Shown: positions 22,268 to 34,695 of the stretch, one piece after another | Layout of the letters: each line of letters starts with the position of its first letter | Numbering within the stretch: the first letter of the stretch is position 1 | NCBI GenBank assembly: GCA_949752735.1 | Contig: OX457039.1 | Span: 44,331,452 to 44,395,451 of the forward strand | DNA: 64,000 nt | Reading direction: 5' to 3' | DNA from: Lumbricus terrestris | Taxonomy: Eukaryota > Annelida > Clitellata > Crassiclitellata > Lumbricidae | The notes under the pieces: model-generated | Database searches by the model: none | Seen by the model: only the letters and a program-made list of their open reading frames with translations | Told to the model about the DNA's origin: nothing | Made by a program: the position numbers and the translations under genes

Positions 22268-25200
22268 TCATGCCATCGTTTCTTCATGTTTGGTATGAAT
22301 CTCAATCTTTTCAACAGCCAAGTCAGGATTCATATCCGTAACGGCTCGGATTGCCTGGGCCAGAGCCTGTAAAGAACGACCAGAGAAAGAATTTGACAGG
22401 ACTTTCCTGTTTTATCACCTGAATCTAGTATTCCACAGTATATTAAGCGTTCAAAAAACATCCATGTACCACTCTAGTAATGTTCAACATATGGAAGCAG
22501 TTTTACATTCAAGTAACCTTTGGAAGTATGCCTTTGGTAATCGTGATCTCCAAATTTCTAGAGCACCTTTCGAAAGTCAAGCGTAGGGCACTAGCTTAAT
22601 CATGAGCGCTGAAAATTCCTTGCTTCTTTGTGGCAACACAACTCATCTTGCATTTCTAATGTTTTGTACGTTCTTAGTTACCAGTACTTCGTTACAATGC
22701 AAACAGGTTAAGATGACAGATCTATTGGAACAAGGATAAAAATTTTATTTCTAAAAACGAAACCTCGTATAGAGGTTTTACTTAATGCAAAATGCCAGTC
22801 CTGTCCCAATGTGCTGATGCTGAATTCCCAACAGCACATGAAGCGCAGCATATGCAATCAATTATGCATTCATATTTAGCTTGAAGGGGCAAATGCGAGA
22901 AATAGATTTAAATAAATAAATATTTCGGTATAAATGTCACATGCTGATTGTCGGAACTGGGAACAATACTGATTACAATATGTATCTATCTATAATTAAT
23001 TTAGTCTGATCTCTAGTGCTCTGCCTGGCATTTACTGCTGCCTGTTAGTGTTTACGGTTAATATGAAATTCAACTAATAAAAAAATTCTCAGGTTCCCCA
23101 TTACCTTAATTAACCGATTTGTGCTGTAGACTAAACGTGGCCGTTTGCACTGTATCTAACAAGGTAAATCAGTATCAATAACAGATAATAATTATAATTA
23201 TGTAAAGGTTAAAATTCAAGGCATACGTCATTACGTCTGTAAGTTTAAATACCTCGTCATAATCAATGTCCTCGTAATCTTGCATCTGTCGGGTTCTCTT
23301 CTCTATGCGTGTCTCAACTACTCCGTCTTTTTCCGTACGATACTGCAACAGAAAAGAAATCAATCTGTTACGGGTATGTTCTTTCACCAAGTTACAGATC
23401 TAGCTGAAGAAACAAGGAACCAGCTTCCATATTTCTGTTCATAGTCTTGAAAACAATTCATTGTTTTGTTCTGTTGTCCATTTCAATTGTCTTATCTACA
23501 CCATTCTTTTGCAGCTGGAAGTAGGCCATTTTCGAGTTATATACTGTGAAGCAAATGGACAGCAATTGCCGAGAGATTCAAACACAGATGATCAATGGAG
23601 CTGACAAGCATAAACTCAAAGTGGCAGATCATATTTTATATACAAACGCATCATGTTCTTGGAAAACATTCTGTTTACTGAAGGGTCTCTTCATAATATT
23701 ATTTAAAAATTTTCACCCTGAGTAGAAAAGCCCTCAGGCTTTAAGAAACTTTAATCAGTGTTAAAGGTTCTTGTCCCCCATCATGCTGAACAATTATTAT
23801 TTTATTTATATTTATTTTTATTATTTATTATTATAACACATTTACCGTATTTCTTCAAAAACTGACAAACTCATTATTATTATTATTGTTATCATTATTA
23901 TTATTATTATTATTATTACTACTATTAAATTTGCAACATGTGCATTGTGCACGGTCACACCGAAATGTCACTCTGAGGCAAGAATGAGTGTGTATCTTGA
24001 GTGATGAATGATAGTTTTCCTTATCCACTTGCGATATGTATTATGTACCTCTGTGATAATGGTGCCATTTGGTGTTGAGTAAGTGCGTGTGGTGGTCTTT
24101 CCTATACCCATAGCACCAGCATGGTTCCATGCGCCATCTTCTCCCATGCCAGCTTCATAGCCCTGCTCAGTCAAATGATCATCTTGGCTGCTTGCTATGC
24201 TGCCATTCATCTGTTAATACAATGAAAACTGTCAACATTTATTAAATTCCTAAATTGCAAAAATAAACGTTCGCTAAAGCAGTGGAAATAAACAGCTATG
24301 CTGAGTCAATGCCAACTTTAGACTGATGATGAAAACAGAAGTAAACATTTAAATGAATTGATAGTTGAAAATAAAGGAAATGGAGGAAAACTGTGTTAAA
24401 ACCTTACAACATTCTATAAAAGAAGGCTTAGAGATTAGCTTGAAACGTTAAAATTCTAACATTCGTCACTGATAAATGATAATTTCTTTTGCCGTGGCTG
24501 GGCTAGGAGCGCCTCTGAGTAGTTTCTTGAAGGGGCGCTATATAAATGCTAATAATGAATGAATGAATGAATGAATGATACCCATACAAAAAACTTAACT
24601 CAGCATGTAAAACCATATAAGTATCTTCCGCTGCACTCACATATTGGTGGTCTTTGTACCGTGTATGCATGCTTTTGCTTCAGACTGGGTAAATGGAAGA
24701 ATACATAATAGAAAATCTAAACCAATTACCATTTAAATTTGAAACTACACATTCAGACGTAGAAAAGAAAGAGGCTGTAGTTTTACGTGTCTGCGTCGAT
24801 TCTTGACGATGATGATATTTCCGTATTTGTCCCGGGCTGGCGGTCCCAATGGGTTGGGAGAACTGGCCCCTGAGGCCAGACTGGCTGTCCTGGAGCCAGA
24901 CATGTTTGAGCCACCATATGGTCTTCCACCGTAACCAACAGCACCCTGGCAATGATATTTAAATCTTTGCAATAATTCTTTTTATTGATGAGAAATTACA
25001 TAAAACAAATAAGCAGCCACAATATTATTATATAGTGCAGCAGAGGTACTGACACACTGTGCAATGTTATTATGCAGTGTGTCAGTACCTCTGTTTAGTT
25101 TTGTTAGTAAGTTTAATTCACATAATTTCTGTGGATCTCCATGCAGATAATCTCTTATGACATCTAATTGAAAGACTCCATGCAGATAATCTCTTATGAC

Positions 25201-28200
25201 ATCTAATCTTGAAAGACTGCTGCCAACTAAGACTAACTGAAGCATCATGCACTGAAGCAAGGAAGGCAACGGACGATTTATTTGACAGCAAATTTGCAAT
25301 TCCACATGGTGCCAAGGGTTTTGAACCCCAGGCGCTTTGGTGAAAGAAAAACATATCAGAAACCTACAGCCGTGTTACGCCAAGCAGCACAGGGCCTGTG
25401 ATTGTTTCTGAGTTTTAAAACTGTCTAATTCATGCTCAAACTCCTCTTTTTAAGAAAATGACAATTGATAGTGGCATTTGCAATGCATCATAAAACAGTT
25501 ACTGACGTCAGCATGACCCGCCTGGTTGAATTCCTCATAGTATGGATCTGGTGGTTGACCATAACCCATAGGATAGCCATTGCCTAGGTTTGCATTTTGG
25601 TCAGAATTGATTGGCCGACCATACTGGTCAAGCATCTGTCCAGCAATCATCCCATAGCCATGCGTTCTGAACTGGTCATCCTGTAAATAAAGGTTAACAA
25701 TTAAAAGATAAGCAACGAGGTAAACAAAACAATAAAGACAGAAACATTAAAAATGGACAACTTACAGAATCATACCGTGCAGCAGAATAATGTAGCTCAT
25801 TATTTGAACTACCTGAGAAAGCAAGGGAAAGACTGAAAAATTACGCAATTTTCTTCACGAGATATTCATTTACGTTACTCGCTTAGTCAAGTAACTACCT
25901 TTGTTCATCCATCCCTCTGTCTCTGTCTATATACATCCCTATTCATACTTGTCTGGTTGTGTCTGTCTGTCCCATCTGTCTGTCTTCGCTCACATACTAG
26001 CTCACTGGATAATGGTTTCGTAGCACAACCAGCACAAAAAGTTATTTCTTACCTACAACACACTTCAAGCTCTTCGCTCCTTACATTCGTCAGCTATTCG
26101 ACCATTCAACCAAATCTACTCATTCCTCATCACACATTTCTGTATCTTGGCCTCTAGTCTCCTCCGCTCTCAGAAATTCTGACAGCTCCTTACTCTATGC
26201 TACTACACCAACTTCCCAAAGATTTCTGCCAGTTCACCATCCTCTTTCATCTATCCTAATCATAATTACCAGACCTCTAAAGTTCCACAATGTCAAGAGC
26301 AGGCACTAGTTTATTCACGAGCGCTGCGTTGAATCAAAAGGATTTGTCCGTAAAGTCCAAAGGAAGTCCGAGTCCGGTTGCCAGAGGAACATCTATCATT
26401 CTCCTCTGCTCATCCTCTCTGTTGGCTTCCACTCATGACCCAAACCAAACTCTTCAACTTGTCCTCCTCTGACCCCACTCCTGCAACATCCCATGAGTCA
26501 TGACCACTCTCAGTAACGATTTCTACCATAGCACCATGCTGTTGCCTTGGCTTGACATCCTCGACTTCTGATCTGGCACAATAGCACCAGAGAATTAGCT
26601 GGCTTCTGAGTTGCTGTGTCATCAGCAGTTTGCGATCTAGAATGCAAGAGATCATTGATATCTCTATGCATGTGTTGGTTTGTCTAGGCCTGTGGTGTTG
26701 CTGGCACAACGGAAGTCAACCTAATATTGAATATATAGTTTCAAACATGACTGTCTTACGTCATCATAATCTCCATAGGGCATTGAGCTGTTTGAACCCA
26801 TGCCCTTCTTGAGATTCAGAGTGGCAGCTGGATGCATTCCCTCGGCTATATGCTTTTCCTCTCTTTCGGTGGAGTAGCCAGTCGTCACTACGGAATATTT
26901 ACACATAAGCAAGTAGATAAAGCGAATACGCTAAATACAGAGGAAATAAAAGAAATTCATTCATACAATGAATAACATCACACCAGTTAATAATTACCCA
27001 ATGTCCTTTAAAACACACAAAGTTATTTGAGAACAGAGAAACACAATTTTTCATTACCAGCTATGACAATTTTTCAGCAGAAATACATTATCACTATAGC
27101 TAGAAAGTTAACCCAGTGGAAATCGTAAACTTGTAACTTCTACAGCGCCCATGAAAGCGAAGTCATGGGAAACCAGCTTATTCACAGGTGTTTGTTCAAC
27201 TAAAACAAAGTTGATAATAGGCAGGGGTCAACAACATCCAGAGTGTCGCAATGATCACAGGTCTTTCACTCAAAACTGCTATGATGCTCAGAGTTGAGAT
27301 GGTCAGAGATGCAGGAGGAAATGAAGTAATCAGAACAGAATCTGTGAAGAAGCAGTGTTTTCAGTTTTGAGTGAAAGACCTGTGGGGATTTAGCGAGAGA
27401 TGAGTTGTGTCGAGTCCATATGATGGGTCAGATGTTTGTCGCAGTGTTGGTGGAAGTTTGTTCCAAAGAGGTGGAACAGCAATGGTTATAGAATGATTTG
27501 CAAATTTTAGCTGTGATGGATGGGTGGTGCAGTGTTATTGAGGAGGATTGTGTTGAAAGAAATGGCTGGATGATGAACAACTGACGAAGATAAGATGGAT
27601 GGGAGGATTGAAGTATAATTATTAGTGATAAACTTTGTATGCTATTCGCTTCGAGCCTGTGGAGAGATTTGAGGCCAAGAGCGATATGGTGGCATTTGTC
27701 GTTCTGGTGACTGCATAGACAAGGGTATTCTGAATAGCTTGGAGGTAGTTTATTTGGGTATGTTTGTTTGGAAAAGAATAGAGATACCTTATGACATTGT
27801 GACGAAGGTGATAACGTTAATAAGAGAGGCGATTATAATTATGATGCAGATGAAAATAACAGCATTATGGAATTTCCGGCAAAAAGGTACATCATAGATG
27901 AATCTCTTGATGCATGATACAAGAGTGACGGTATAATGAATCTGACAATGCTAATGATGATATACAGACGGGCATTAAGGCTTTTGGTGCTGGCGAATCG
28001 GGCGCTGGCACCACGAGTGAAGTTATGTCCTGTACGCTGGATCCCATTGGCAGCCAGCATGGCCTGGTAGTGTGTACGTCCAGTGAAAGTGTAACCACCA
28101 GAACGGGAAAAGGCGCTTCGTGACACAGCCTCAGGCTCACGCATCCTAAGAAAAAGAAGGAAAAGATGTCAACAAATAAAGAAAACATTTGACCAAGAGT

Positions 28201-30178
28201 AACATAGTAAGACATATGATCAAAAGTAACATAATACGACTTGAGGTGGATTCCAACCTGCAACCCTCCGGCTGCTAGGTAACGAACATACCCACTACAA
28301 CACAGCACCCCACAATTTATAATTAAATTCCTTCTCCAGGCATAATGGAATACGAAGCTATAGCGGAATGTTCTGTGCCTTGTAACTGTCTAATGTCAAC
28401 ACATGAATAACTGATGTGCAGAAATGGCTTTTAAAAGGAAGTGGCTAGCTAACCTGAAGAAAGTGTGATGTTCCATTGCAATTCTCCACAGCGTCTTTGC
28501 ATGAGGCACATCTCGAAGTTTGTAAGTCAGTTTCACCCCCTTCTTTTCATTCTGCAAAGTTCCAGGAAAATGACTACCATGAATTTACTTTTCATCCGTA
28601 TTTCCATGGTATCTCTTATTTTGATATTCCTTTCATTACTTCATTCAATTCACTTCAGTCAATTAATAAGCAATGCAAGCACACTTGATATGCATCAATC
28701 TAAATAAATTTAAAAAACTGCTAAACTTCATCTATATCATAGTGAATCCGGTAATACAGTTCGTGAAACGTGGAATTAGAGATAGAAACTAAATACAATT
28801 ACTTAAATACCAACATTTTTCTCAATATCTACACAATTTTGTGGTTATCATTGCTGCAGAGATCTGTGACAAGGTGGTATACCAGTTACATGCATGGCTG
28901 ACGACGGTTGCAATTTGTTGTTCAACACAGCATTGCAATTCATCCAATACCTACTCAAGGGTCTACAAAAGGAAACGAGCAATTCCAGTAAGTCCACTGT
29001 GAGACACAGGAATTAAATTTTTTTTAAACTTTTTACTACATATCCATCTAATCTAAATCTAAGGAACCAGTATATGCAAAAAGCATTGCTTCCAAAGATT
29101 CATCTTGATAAAAAAATGACTCTCATGAATGATGATAACAATGATCTGAAAGATGTCGTATTATGTCTGACTGACCTCCTCAGGGCGAACTTTGATGAAG
29201 AATTTGTCTCTTTTATAGGAGATTTTGATGAGCTTTGCCCAACAGAATCTGTTTGTACGCAGTTTATCTTTGTAGAGCAGCAATCCTATGGCACAGACTC
29301 CAATGCTGACATCCGATCCATCCTCCTCCTATCAATTACAGTAATAACGATAGCAACCATATGTTTTAAAGCAATAACTCACTTGTTTATATTAACAACT
29401 AGATGTGTTACCCGGCGTTGCCCGGGAAATTTAGGGTTTTAAACACTACTCCACTGTGGTACCCATCGCAGACCGCTAGATTTCGGGTTTTCGCCAACCC
29501 TCCACCCCACCCCGCTTCCCCAAAAGGCCAAATTTGACCCGCCGCTGCGGGGCGCTGCGGAAATTATTACTCGGCGGGTATGACATCATGGGCTGTAGAC
29601 TCTTTACAGAAGCGTCATTATTGATGAAATATGTCTTAAAACGCGAATAACTCTGCTTTTAAATTGATTTAAAAGCTGAAAATAGTTGCGCTGAACTTAT
29701 AATTTGGGTAAGAATCAATTGCAAATTATTTTTAAAACCGACGCTGTTTCATTTCCGAGCCTATTTTGCAGGGGAGAGTCAAAAGCGTACAAACAAACAA
29801 ACATATGGAAAGTGTTTCTGCCTTATAATATAGATCAAGGAGAAAAGTTGACCCAATAAAATTAACAAGCAGATTTTTTTTACCCCTAATGAAACAGTTG
29901 GAGCGATAACTCCTTTTGACAAGTGGCACATGACAGAGCTAGTGGAGGCTGACGATCAAAAGTGAAGAACCTTTCTTATTCGTACATTGTATTCTAATTT
30001 TTTTTGTCTTTTTTTGTCATAAGCATTCCATTTCAGCATAGGCGGAGACCTGGGCCGAGAATTGGGGGGGACGGAAAGACGCGAGATTTTCCGAAAAATT
30101 TTTTTTTTTTTTTTTTTTTAGTCATCCGCCCAAATCTCGACGAAATTTTTCTATTTTCGCCGCCAAAAAAGTTGATGA

Positions 30179-30219
<41 letters not shown>

Positions 30220-33200
30220 GTCATCCACCCAAATCTCGACGAAATTTTTCTATTTTCGCCGCCAAAAAAGTTGATGACCCTTTTTTTTTTTTATTTTTAT
30301 TTTTTTTTTTTAGTCATCCGGCCAAAATCTTGCAAAAAAATTTTTTCCGCCGCCAAAAAAGGCTTGTCGCTCAAACATTGGGGGGGCAAATGCATGGGCC
30401 GTCCCCCCCAACACTTTTATTGGGGGGGACCGTCCCCCCCTAGGTCTCCGCCCATGCATTTCAGCTCATGTGAGCTTATGTCTAATGTCGTTTGTAACTC
30501 AGAACACGGTTTTCAACTGTGAATCAAAGTCAATACAAAATTATTTGCTTTATTAAAACCTGACAGATATGTTCATCAAAATGTCAGGAGAGAAATTGAG
30601 TTACGGTGAAGATACAATAGCAAATGAAGGTGATCACAATAAAGACCCAACCTTTACTGGATGCATGTGCACACCATACATGGCTAGGTTCTTGGCATTC
30701 TCTAAGTATTCCATTTCAGCAACAGCCGGTGAATTTCCTCTGCACAAAAAACCAACCACCTCTTCCTTGCAAACAGCATATATATATTCTTCTATAGTTC
30801 ATCTACAGAAATAGTTGTGATGTGAAGCATCTCGAAAGTACTCTTGCTGCAAGGATTTGGAACCTTTATTTATTACCATTAGTTCACAAAACACCACATT
30901 AAAGACTTCATAAATGAAATTATTAATGAAGCATGCTGTGAATTTCACCAGAGAAGAAAGTTTGGCTCCAGGAAATGACCACATTATAAGATTTATGGAA
31001 TAGCGTCTGAAGATGAGAACATGTACAATTACAGACCTCCACATGATACTGAGATTGTGAGCAACATCAAGATGCGTCATAATTAAATAAAATTCTTAAA
31101 TTTCTGAGTACATGCTAATGAACACAATATATCCGAAGGATTAATGTCATCATGACACTGTTTGTAAGAGTTTCTGGAGCATATTTGTCTTTATACAGAT
31201 AATTAGAAGCCACTGTACAATGTACAATTGTACATGTAACCGAATTTGCTGTATATTAATATAAACTGCAGTGAAGCAGCTAAAATGATTGTGCAGAGTT
31301 CAGCATTAAAAATCGCATACTCAATAAAGAAATCTTGAGTGGCAAAAGAAATGCTGTATGTTCTCTGTGAACCTTGCAAACAATCAGCAAAAACATAAAA
31401 CATTGAAATGATTGTAAAACCACTTATAAGTGCCAACGAGATAATAAGAGTAAAAAATATATAAATAGTGTCAACAGAATGCTTCCTGTTTACCGATGAG
31501 TCTTATGGAGTTCAACGATTTTCTCTAGGAGCTCCTCGGACTGATTCTGACTGAAGGGAATTGGCTTCAGGTATTCAATGTTATTGTCATGTTCATCGTC
31601 GTCATAGTCACCGATCTGTGACTGGACAGCATGAGATCCAAGCAAGGCTTGAGAGATAAATGAGCAAGGCAACCTACGAAGAAAAACAAATATTTCTGTC
31701 AATTTGCACCATTAAAATGATTTAATGAAGTGGGATAATATAAAATAACAATGGATCTGATGTAATTTATATCACTTATAATATCACAAGTTTTGTAGAC
31801 ATGGTGGCTCAGCTCAAGTCCAGGTGAAAATAAATAATAAAATGAACCAGAATAATTAATTTAATTTAATTTATTGTAATTTTCCTTTCAGTCCTGATAT
31901 TTTATACATGAGCAATACTTTTGGTCAGCATATTTTAAATAAACAATGATCACATATATGTGCGTGTTAAACACTAACCTTGAACCAATTATATCAGTTC
32001 GAAGTTGAAGAAACAGCAAGTACCTTCATAGAAGAAAAAAATTCGATAAAATAATTCAATATTCAAAACATTAGGTAAAAGAATTCACGTTCACAAACAT
32101 TCAAAAGTAATGGTGCGCCTTGTGCATTAGCAGTGAGCTTAGCTATGTCTAGTGACGGTAGAAATTGTCGTCATTATTATTATTATTATTATTATTATTA
32201 GTGCTTAATAGCTTTCCTAGCAATGAAAATAACAAGCTAAAACAAACAAATGTTTTAACCATTACCAAATATGTACCATAACCACAAGAAGATAAGCAGT
32301 GATGGAGTGCTTTGAAGTCAGTAGGCTCCACAGACTCAAGCAGACGGTTTCAGTTATGAAATTATGGCAACAGAGTTTAAGATAATGCTTAATTGAAGTC
32401 GACATCTGAGTCAAAGTCCAGTCAGTCTATAGGTCAAGATGCAACGTTTTCCTGCGTACTACTTTAGCAAGAAGGCTCCAGTTGTGAAGCTCATGCACAG
32501 AACAAATGCAGCCTAACGATTGTCGAATGGCTCTCAAGATTAATAAATTTTCGGTCACCTTTTTAATCAATGCAGGTAATGTGTTTCAGCATGGCAAAAG
32601 ATCAAGAGTTTTCAATTTTACCTGGTGAACTCCTCACGAAGCGTGGTTGGATTTGGTGGATAGTACTTCACCACAAATGTCAAAATCCAGGTTCCAACTA
32701 ATGCATATACGCAAAACAAGGCCATCATTAGTCAAAAAATTTCCATGACTCCAATTTCATATTATAACCAGTATTTACAAATCCCAATGCTGAATTTGTT
32801 ACATAAATGATTTTGTTCAGGGTAAATTAAAAACACCTAGTAACTAATTCTCACTGTGATGTGGTTCTGCCCTTGTCATAAGAGCTAGAATTCGATCTAT
32901 GCATGTCTCCTCTTCATATTCTATTGTATCTATAATATTTCTACAGCACCTCTAAGGCTCTAACAGAGCATACTAATCAGAGGCACTCCAATCGAGAGAG
33001 ACCAAGATAAAGCCGCGGTCTTGAGACCGTAAAAAGAGGCATTTGGGCCACCAGTTATTAAGGAGGAACATTTAGAAGGAAGATGCAGGTTCCATAGTAC
33101 AGGACCAACGAAGGCAAAGGCTTGCGTTTTAGCCATTGTTTCTCTTCTTAGATGCTCTGAAGCCTAAGAACTTCAAACTTAGATGCTACATAGTTCAAGA

Positions 33201-34695
33201 ACTCTAAACACTAACCTACTGGCTCTACTGTTCTGCTATCATTTACCGTCAAAATACTTGTGGTAAATTGCACAGTATCTTTTCAGCCTCATGAATCAAA
33301 TTTCATACATTCTCTTCTCTCACACCAGATCACAAAATGTCAGCTCTTATCAGACATGTTCTAAACCCATCCTACCGTTTTGTCTGCTCTTGCCTTGATT
33401 ATGCTGTTTTCGCCTGACACCTAACTCTTCCTGCACATCAGTTTTGCAATTCTATGTGATTGCGCATGCTATAAATTTTGCAATAACACTGAATTTTATA
33501 AATTGAAAAATAATAAGCTTACCTATTTGCTTCCCAATAGTCTTGTCAAGTCGAAGCCAAAACTATACACAAAAACCAAATATCATTCTTGTAACATCCC
33601 AACAAAAATGGCATGCACTTCATTATAGATGTCAGCAATTACATTCTAGTTGTTGTCATTATAAATATCATCATCATATATACTACCCGAATGAGCAATT
33701 AGGCTATATTGGATTAATAATATATTAATTAACAGCAAAAAACACAGGTGCACCTTCTCAGCTTTCTGTTTACAGATATAACCACATGTGGGAATCTGAA
33801 CAAATTGTGTCACCATATATAGTGTAGTTTAAGATGCTCTCAAAAATGGTGCGAACATGGTTCTATCAACTCTACTTTGGCGTTTTCATATTGATCTGAA
33901 AGCAATGTTCAGAACAATAGAGGGAACTGGACAGACTAAAAGACCATGCAGAGAACAGTTTGACAACATAACAGATTGGAGCCACAAAGGCATCCAAATA
34001 TGAACAATTACCAGAACCAATGCCATCAAACATCTATTATAATTATTTTATACTTTAACACTTTGAACATTGGGGGGACACCTTTGCATCCTTGTCTCTG
34101 AAGGTGAATCCAAAGTAATCCTTCTCCAAAAGATTGAGATGTTCACAGACTTTGTCAAAGACCACTTGACCAATTGCCTTGTCCTAAAGAAATACAAACC
34201 GGCATAGCAATCATCATCCTCATCAGTCAAACCATCATCATCATAGATTCCGTCTCCAGTGCAATTGTCTCTCCTACAGCAACATCTTCAATACCATTAG
34301 ATGATCATCCATTAACATCATCAGCAATCACACCATGACCAACAGGAGTGATGTAGGTGTGGCACATAAAAGATATTCTTAAATGCTTTGTTATATTTAA
34401 ATTACATGACTCATGGCTTCCTTTCAATACACTTTGTTTCCAACTAAATTTTTATATAGGTGTATTAAAGTTGGTCAAAGTTTAATTCAGATTATCTATA
34501 GTGCAACCCTATCCTGAAACTTGAACAATGAACATATAGCTTGAACAATGAACATATAACATGATATGGCTCCAAAGTATTACATTCATATGGGTTCTAT
34601 CTATAATGATCAATTATTTCGGTGAAGAAGACACTTACGTCAACTTGTACTTCAAAATCACTCCCATCCAAAAGCAAGACTCTACACAATACCAT
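22268..34695 (-). CDS. EPB41: Protein 4.1 family cytoskeletal linker (FERM + FA + C-terminal domain)
   Basis: Sixteen coding exons, transcription order: 34639-34695, 34082-34183, 33523-33562, 32622-32697, 31979-32023, 31494-31673, 30652-30739, 29176-29328, 28454-28551, 27970-28145, 26760-26887, 25507-25680, 24787-24945, 24049-24210, 23253-23342, 22268-22366 (608 aa). The protein begins directly with the FERM domain ([14 protein letters not shown]), then [108 protein letters not shown] and [15 protein letters not shown]. Next come the FERM-adjacent segment ([13 protein letters not shown]), a Gly/Tyr/Ser-rich linker and the conserved 4.1 C-terminal domain ([24 protein letters not shown]). Family role: tethering membrane proteins to the cortical cytoskeleton, as in coracle and septate junctions. 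No vertebrate-type spectrin-actin-binding domain is visible. The joint between 27970 and 26887 is the least certain; an extra exon could lie there. The start resembles the downstream initiation site of vertebrate 80-kDa 4.1R; upstream exons cannot be excluded. Confidence 0.9.
23877..23926. repeat. (ATT)n microsatellite
   Basis: Interrupted run of ATT triplets in a protein 4.1 intron. Confidence 0.9.
24500..24580 (+). mobile_element. SINE 3' tail fragment with (AATG)n
   Basis: 'aggagcgcctctgagtagtt' and 'tcttgaaggggcgctatata' match the tails of the SINEs at 6269 and 7101; the tRNA-like head is missing. Five AATG units follow. Truncation at the 5' end is typical of retroposition. Confidence 0.65.
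25041..25093. repeat. Perfect 19-bp inverted repeat with 15-nt loop
   Basis: CAGAGGTACTGACACACTG (25041-25059) is followed after 15 bases by its exact reverse complement (25075-25093), in an intron of the protein 4.1 gene. Confidence 0.9.
25134..25207. repeat. Tandem duplication of about 35 bp
   Basis: 'ctccatgcagataatctctt' plus 'atgacatctaat' occurs twice in direct succession, separated by 'tgaaaga', and is nearly identical, implying a recent duplication inside the intron. Confidence 0.85.
26290..26400 (+). repeat. Dispersed repeat, 'gtccgagtccggttgccag' family, copy 1
   Basis: 'agtttattcacgagcgctgc', then 'aatcaaaaggatttgtccgt', then 'aagtccgagtccggttgcca' recur in similar order near 43676 and 49828. 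Probably a retroelement 3' end. Confidence 0.5.
27126..27800 (-). mobile_element. LINE 3'-end fragment
   Basis: At 27140-27190 'cagcgcccatgaaagcgaag' and 'gaaaccagcttattcacagg' are the reverse complement of the LINE tail at 8330-8400. Further on, 'cagttttgagtgaaagacct' (minus: GLSLKT-type end of ORF2) corresponds to 8150-8170. A short inverted copy of the latter lies at about 27257-27280. Confidence 0.55.
28240..28313 (-). mobile_element. tRNA-like SINE head
   Basis: In minus orientation GTGCTGTGTTGTAGTGGGTA and GCAGGTTGGAATCCACCTC resemble the A-box and B-box regions of the SINEs at 6269 and 7101; the body is missing. It sits in a protein 4.1 intron. Confidence 0.55.
30037..30456. mobile_element. 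hAT-like element with T-tract-rich internal repeats
   Basis: CATAGGCGGAGACCT at the left and AGGTCTCCGCCCATG at the right are inverted repeats with one mismatch, flanked by a perfect 8-bp duplication CATTTCAG (30029-30036 and 30457-30464). Inside are three units of poly-T, then 'agtcatccgcccaaatctcg', then 'tctattttcgccgccaaaaa', then 'gttgatgacc'. It lies in a protein 4.1 intron. The Phe-rich frames across it are not genes. Confidence 0.9.
32165..32200. repeat. (ATT)n microsatellite
   Basis: About ten ATT triplets in a protein 4.1 intron. Confidence 0.9.
32935..33140 (-). mobile_element. LINE ORF2 C-terminal fragment
   Basis: In minus orientation a frame reads [20 protein letters not shown], the FxxxGPxxWNxLPxxL block close to the end of CR1/L2-type ORF2. 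Then comes the tail containing 'ggagtgcctctgattagtat', like the SINE tails, in keeping with SINEs that borrow a LINE 3' end. Confidence 0.6.

Noticed and set aside
28860..28975. Possible extra protein 4.1 exon on the minus strand
   Set aside because: An open stretch exists, but it matches no part of the FERM domain and the flanking exons join in phase without it.
29074..29442. Plus-strand 122-codon open frame
   Set aside because: It is antisense to the protein 4.1 exon encoding [15 protein letters not shown] (29176-29328), which fits the FERM domain and splice phases; the plus frame has no family resemblance.
30004..30522. 172-codon Phe-rich frame
   Set aside because: Produced by long T-runs inside the hAT-like element of 30037-30456.
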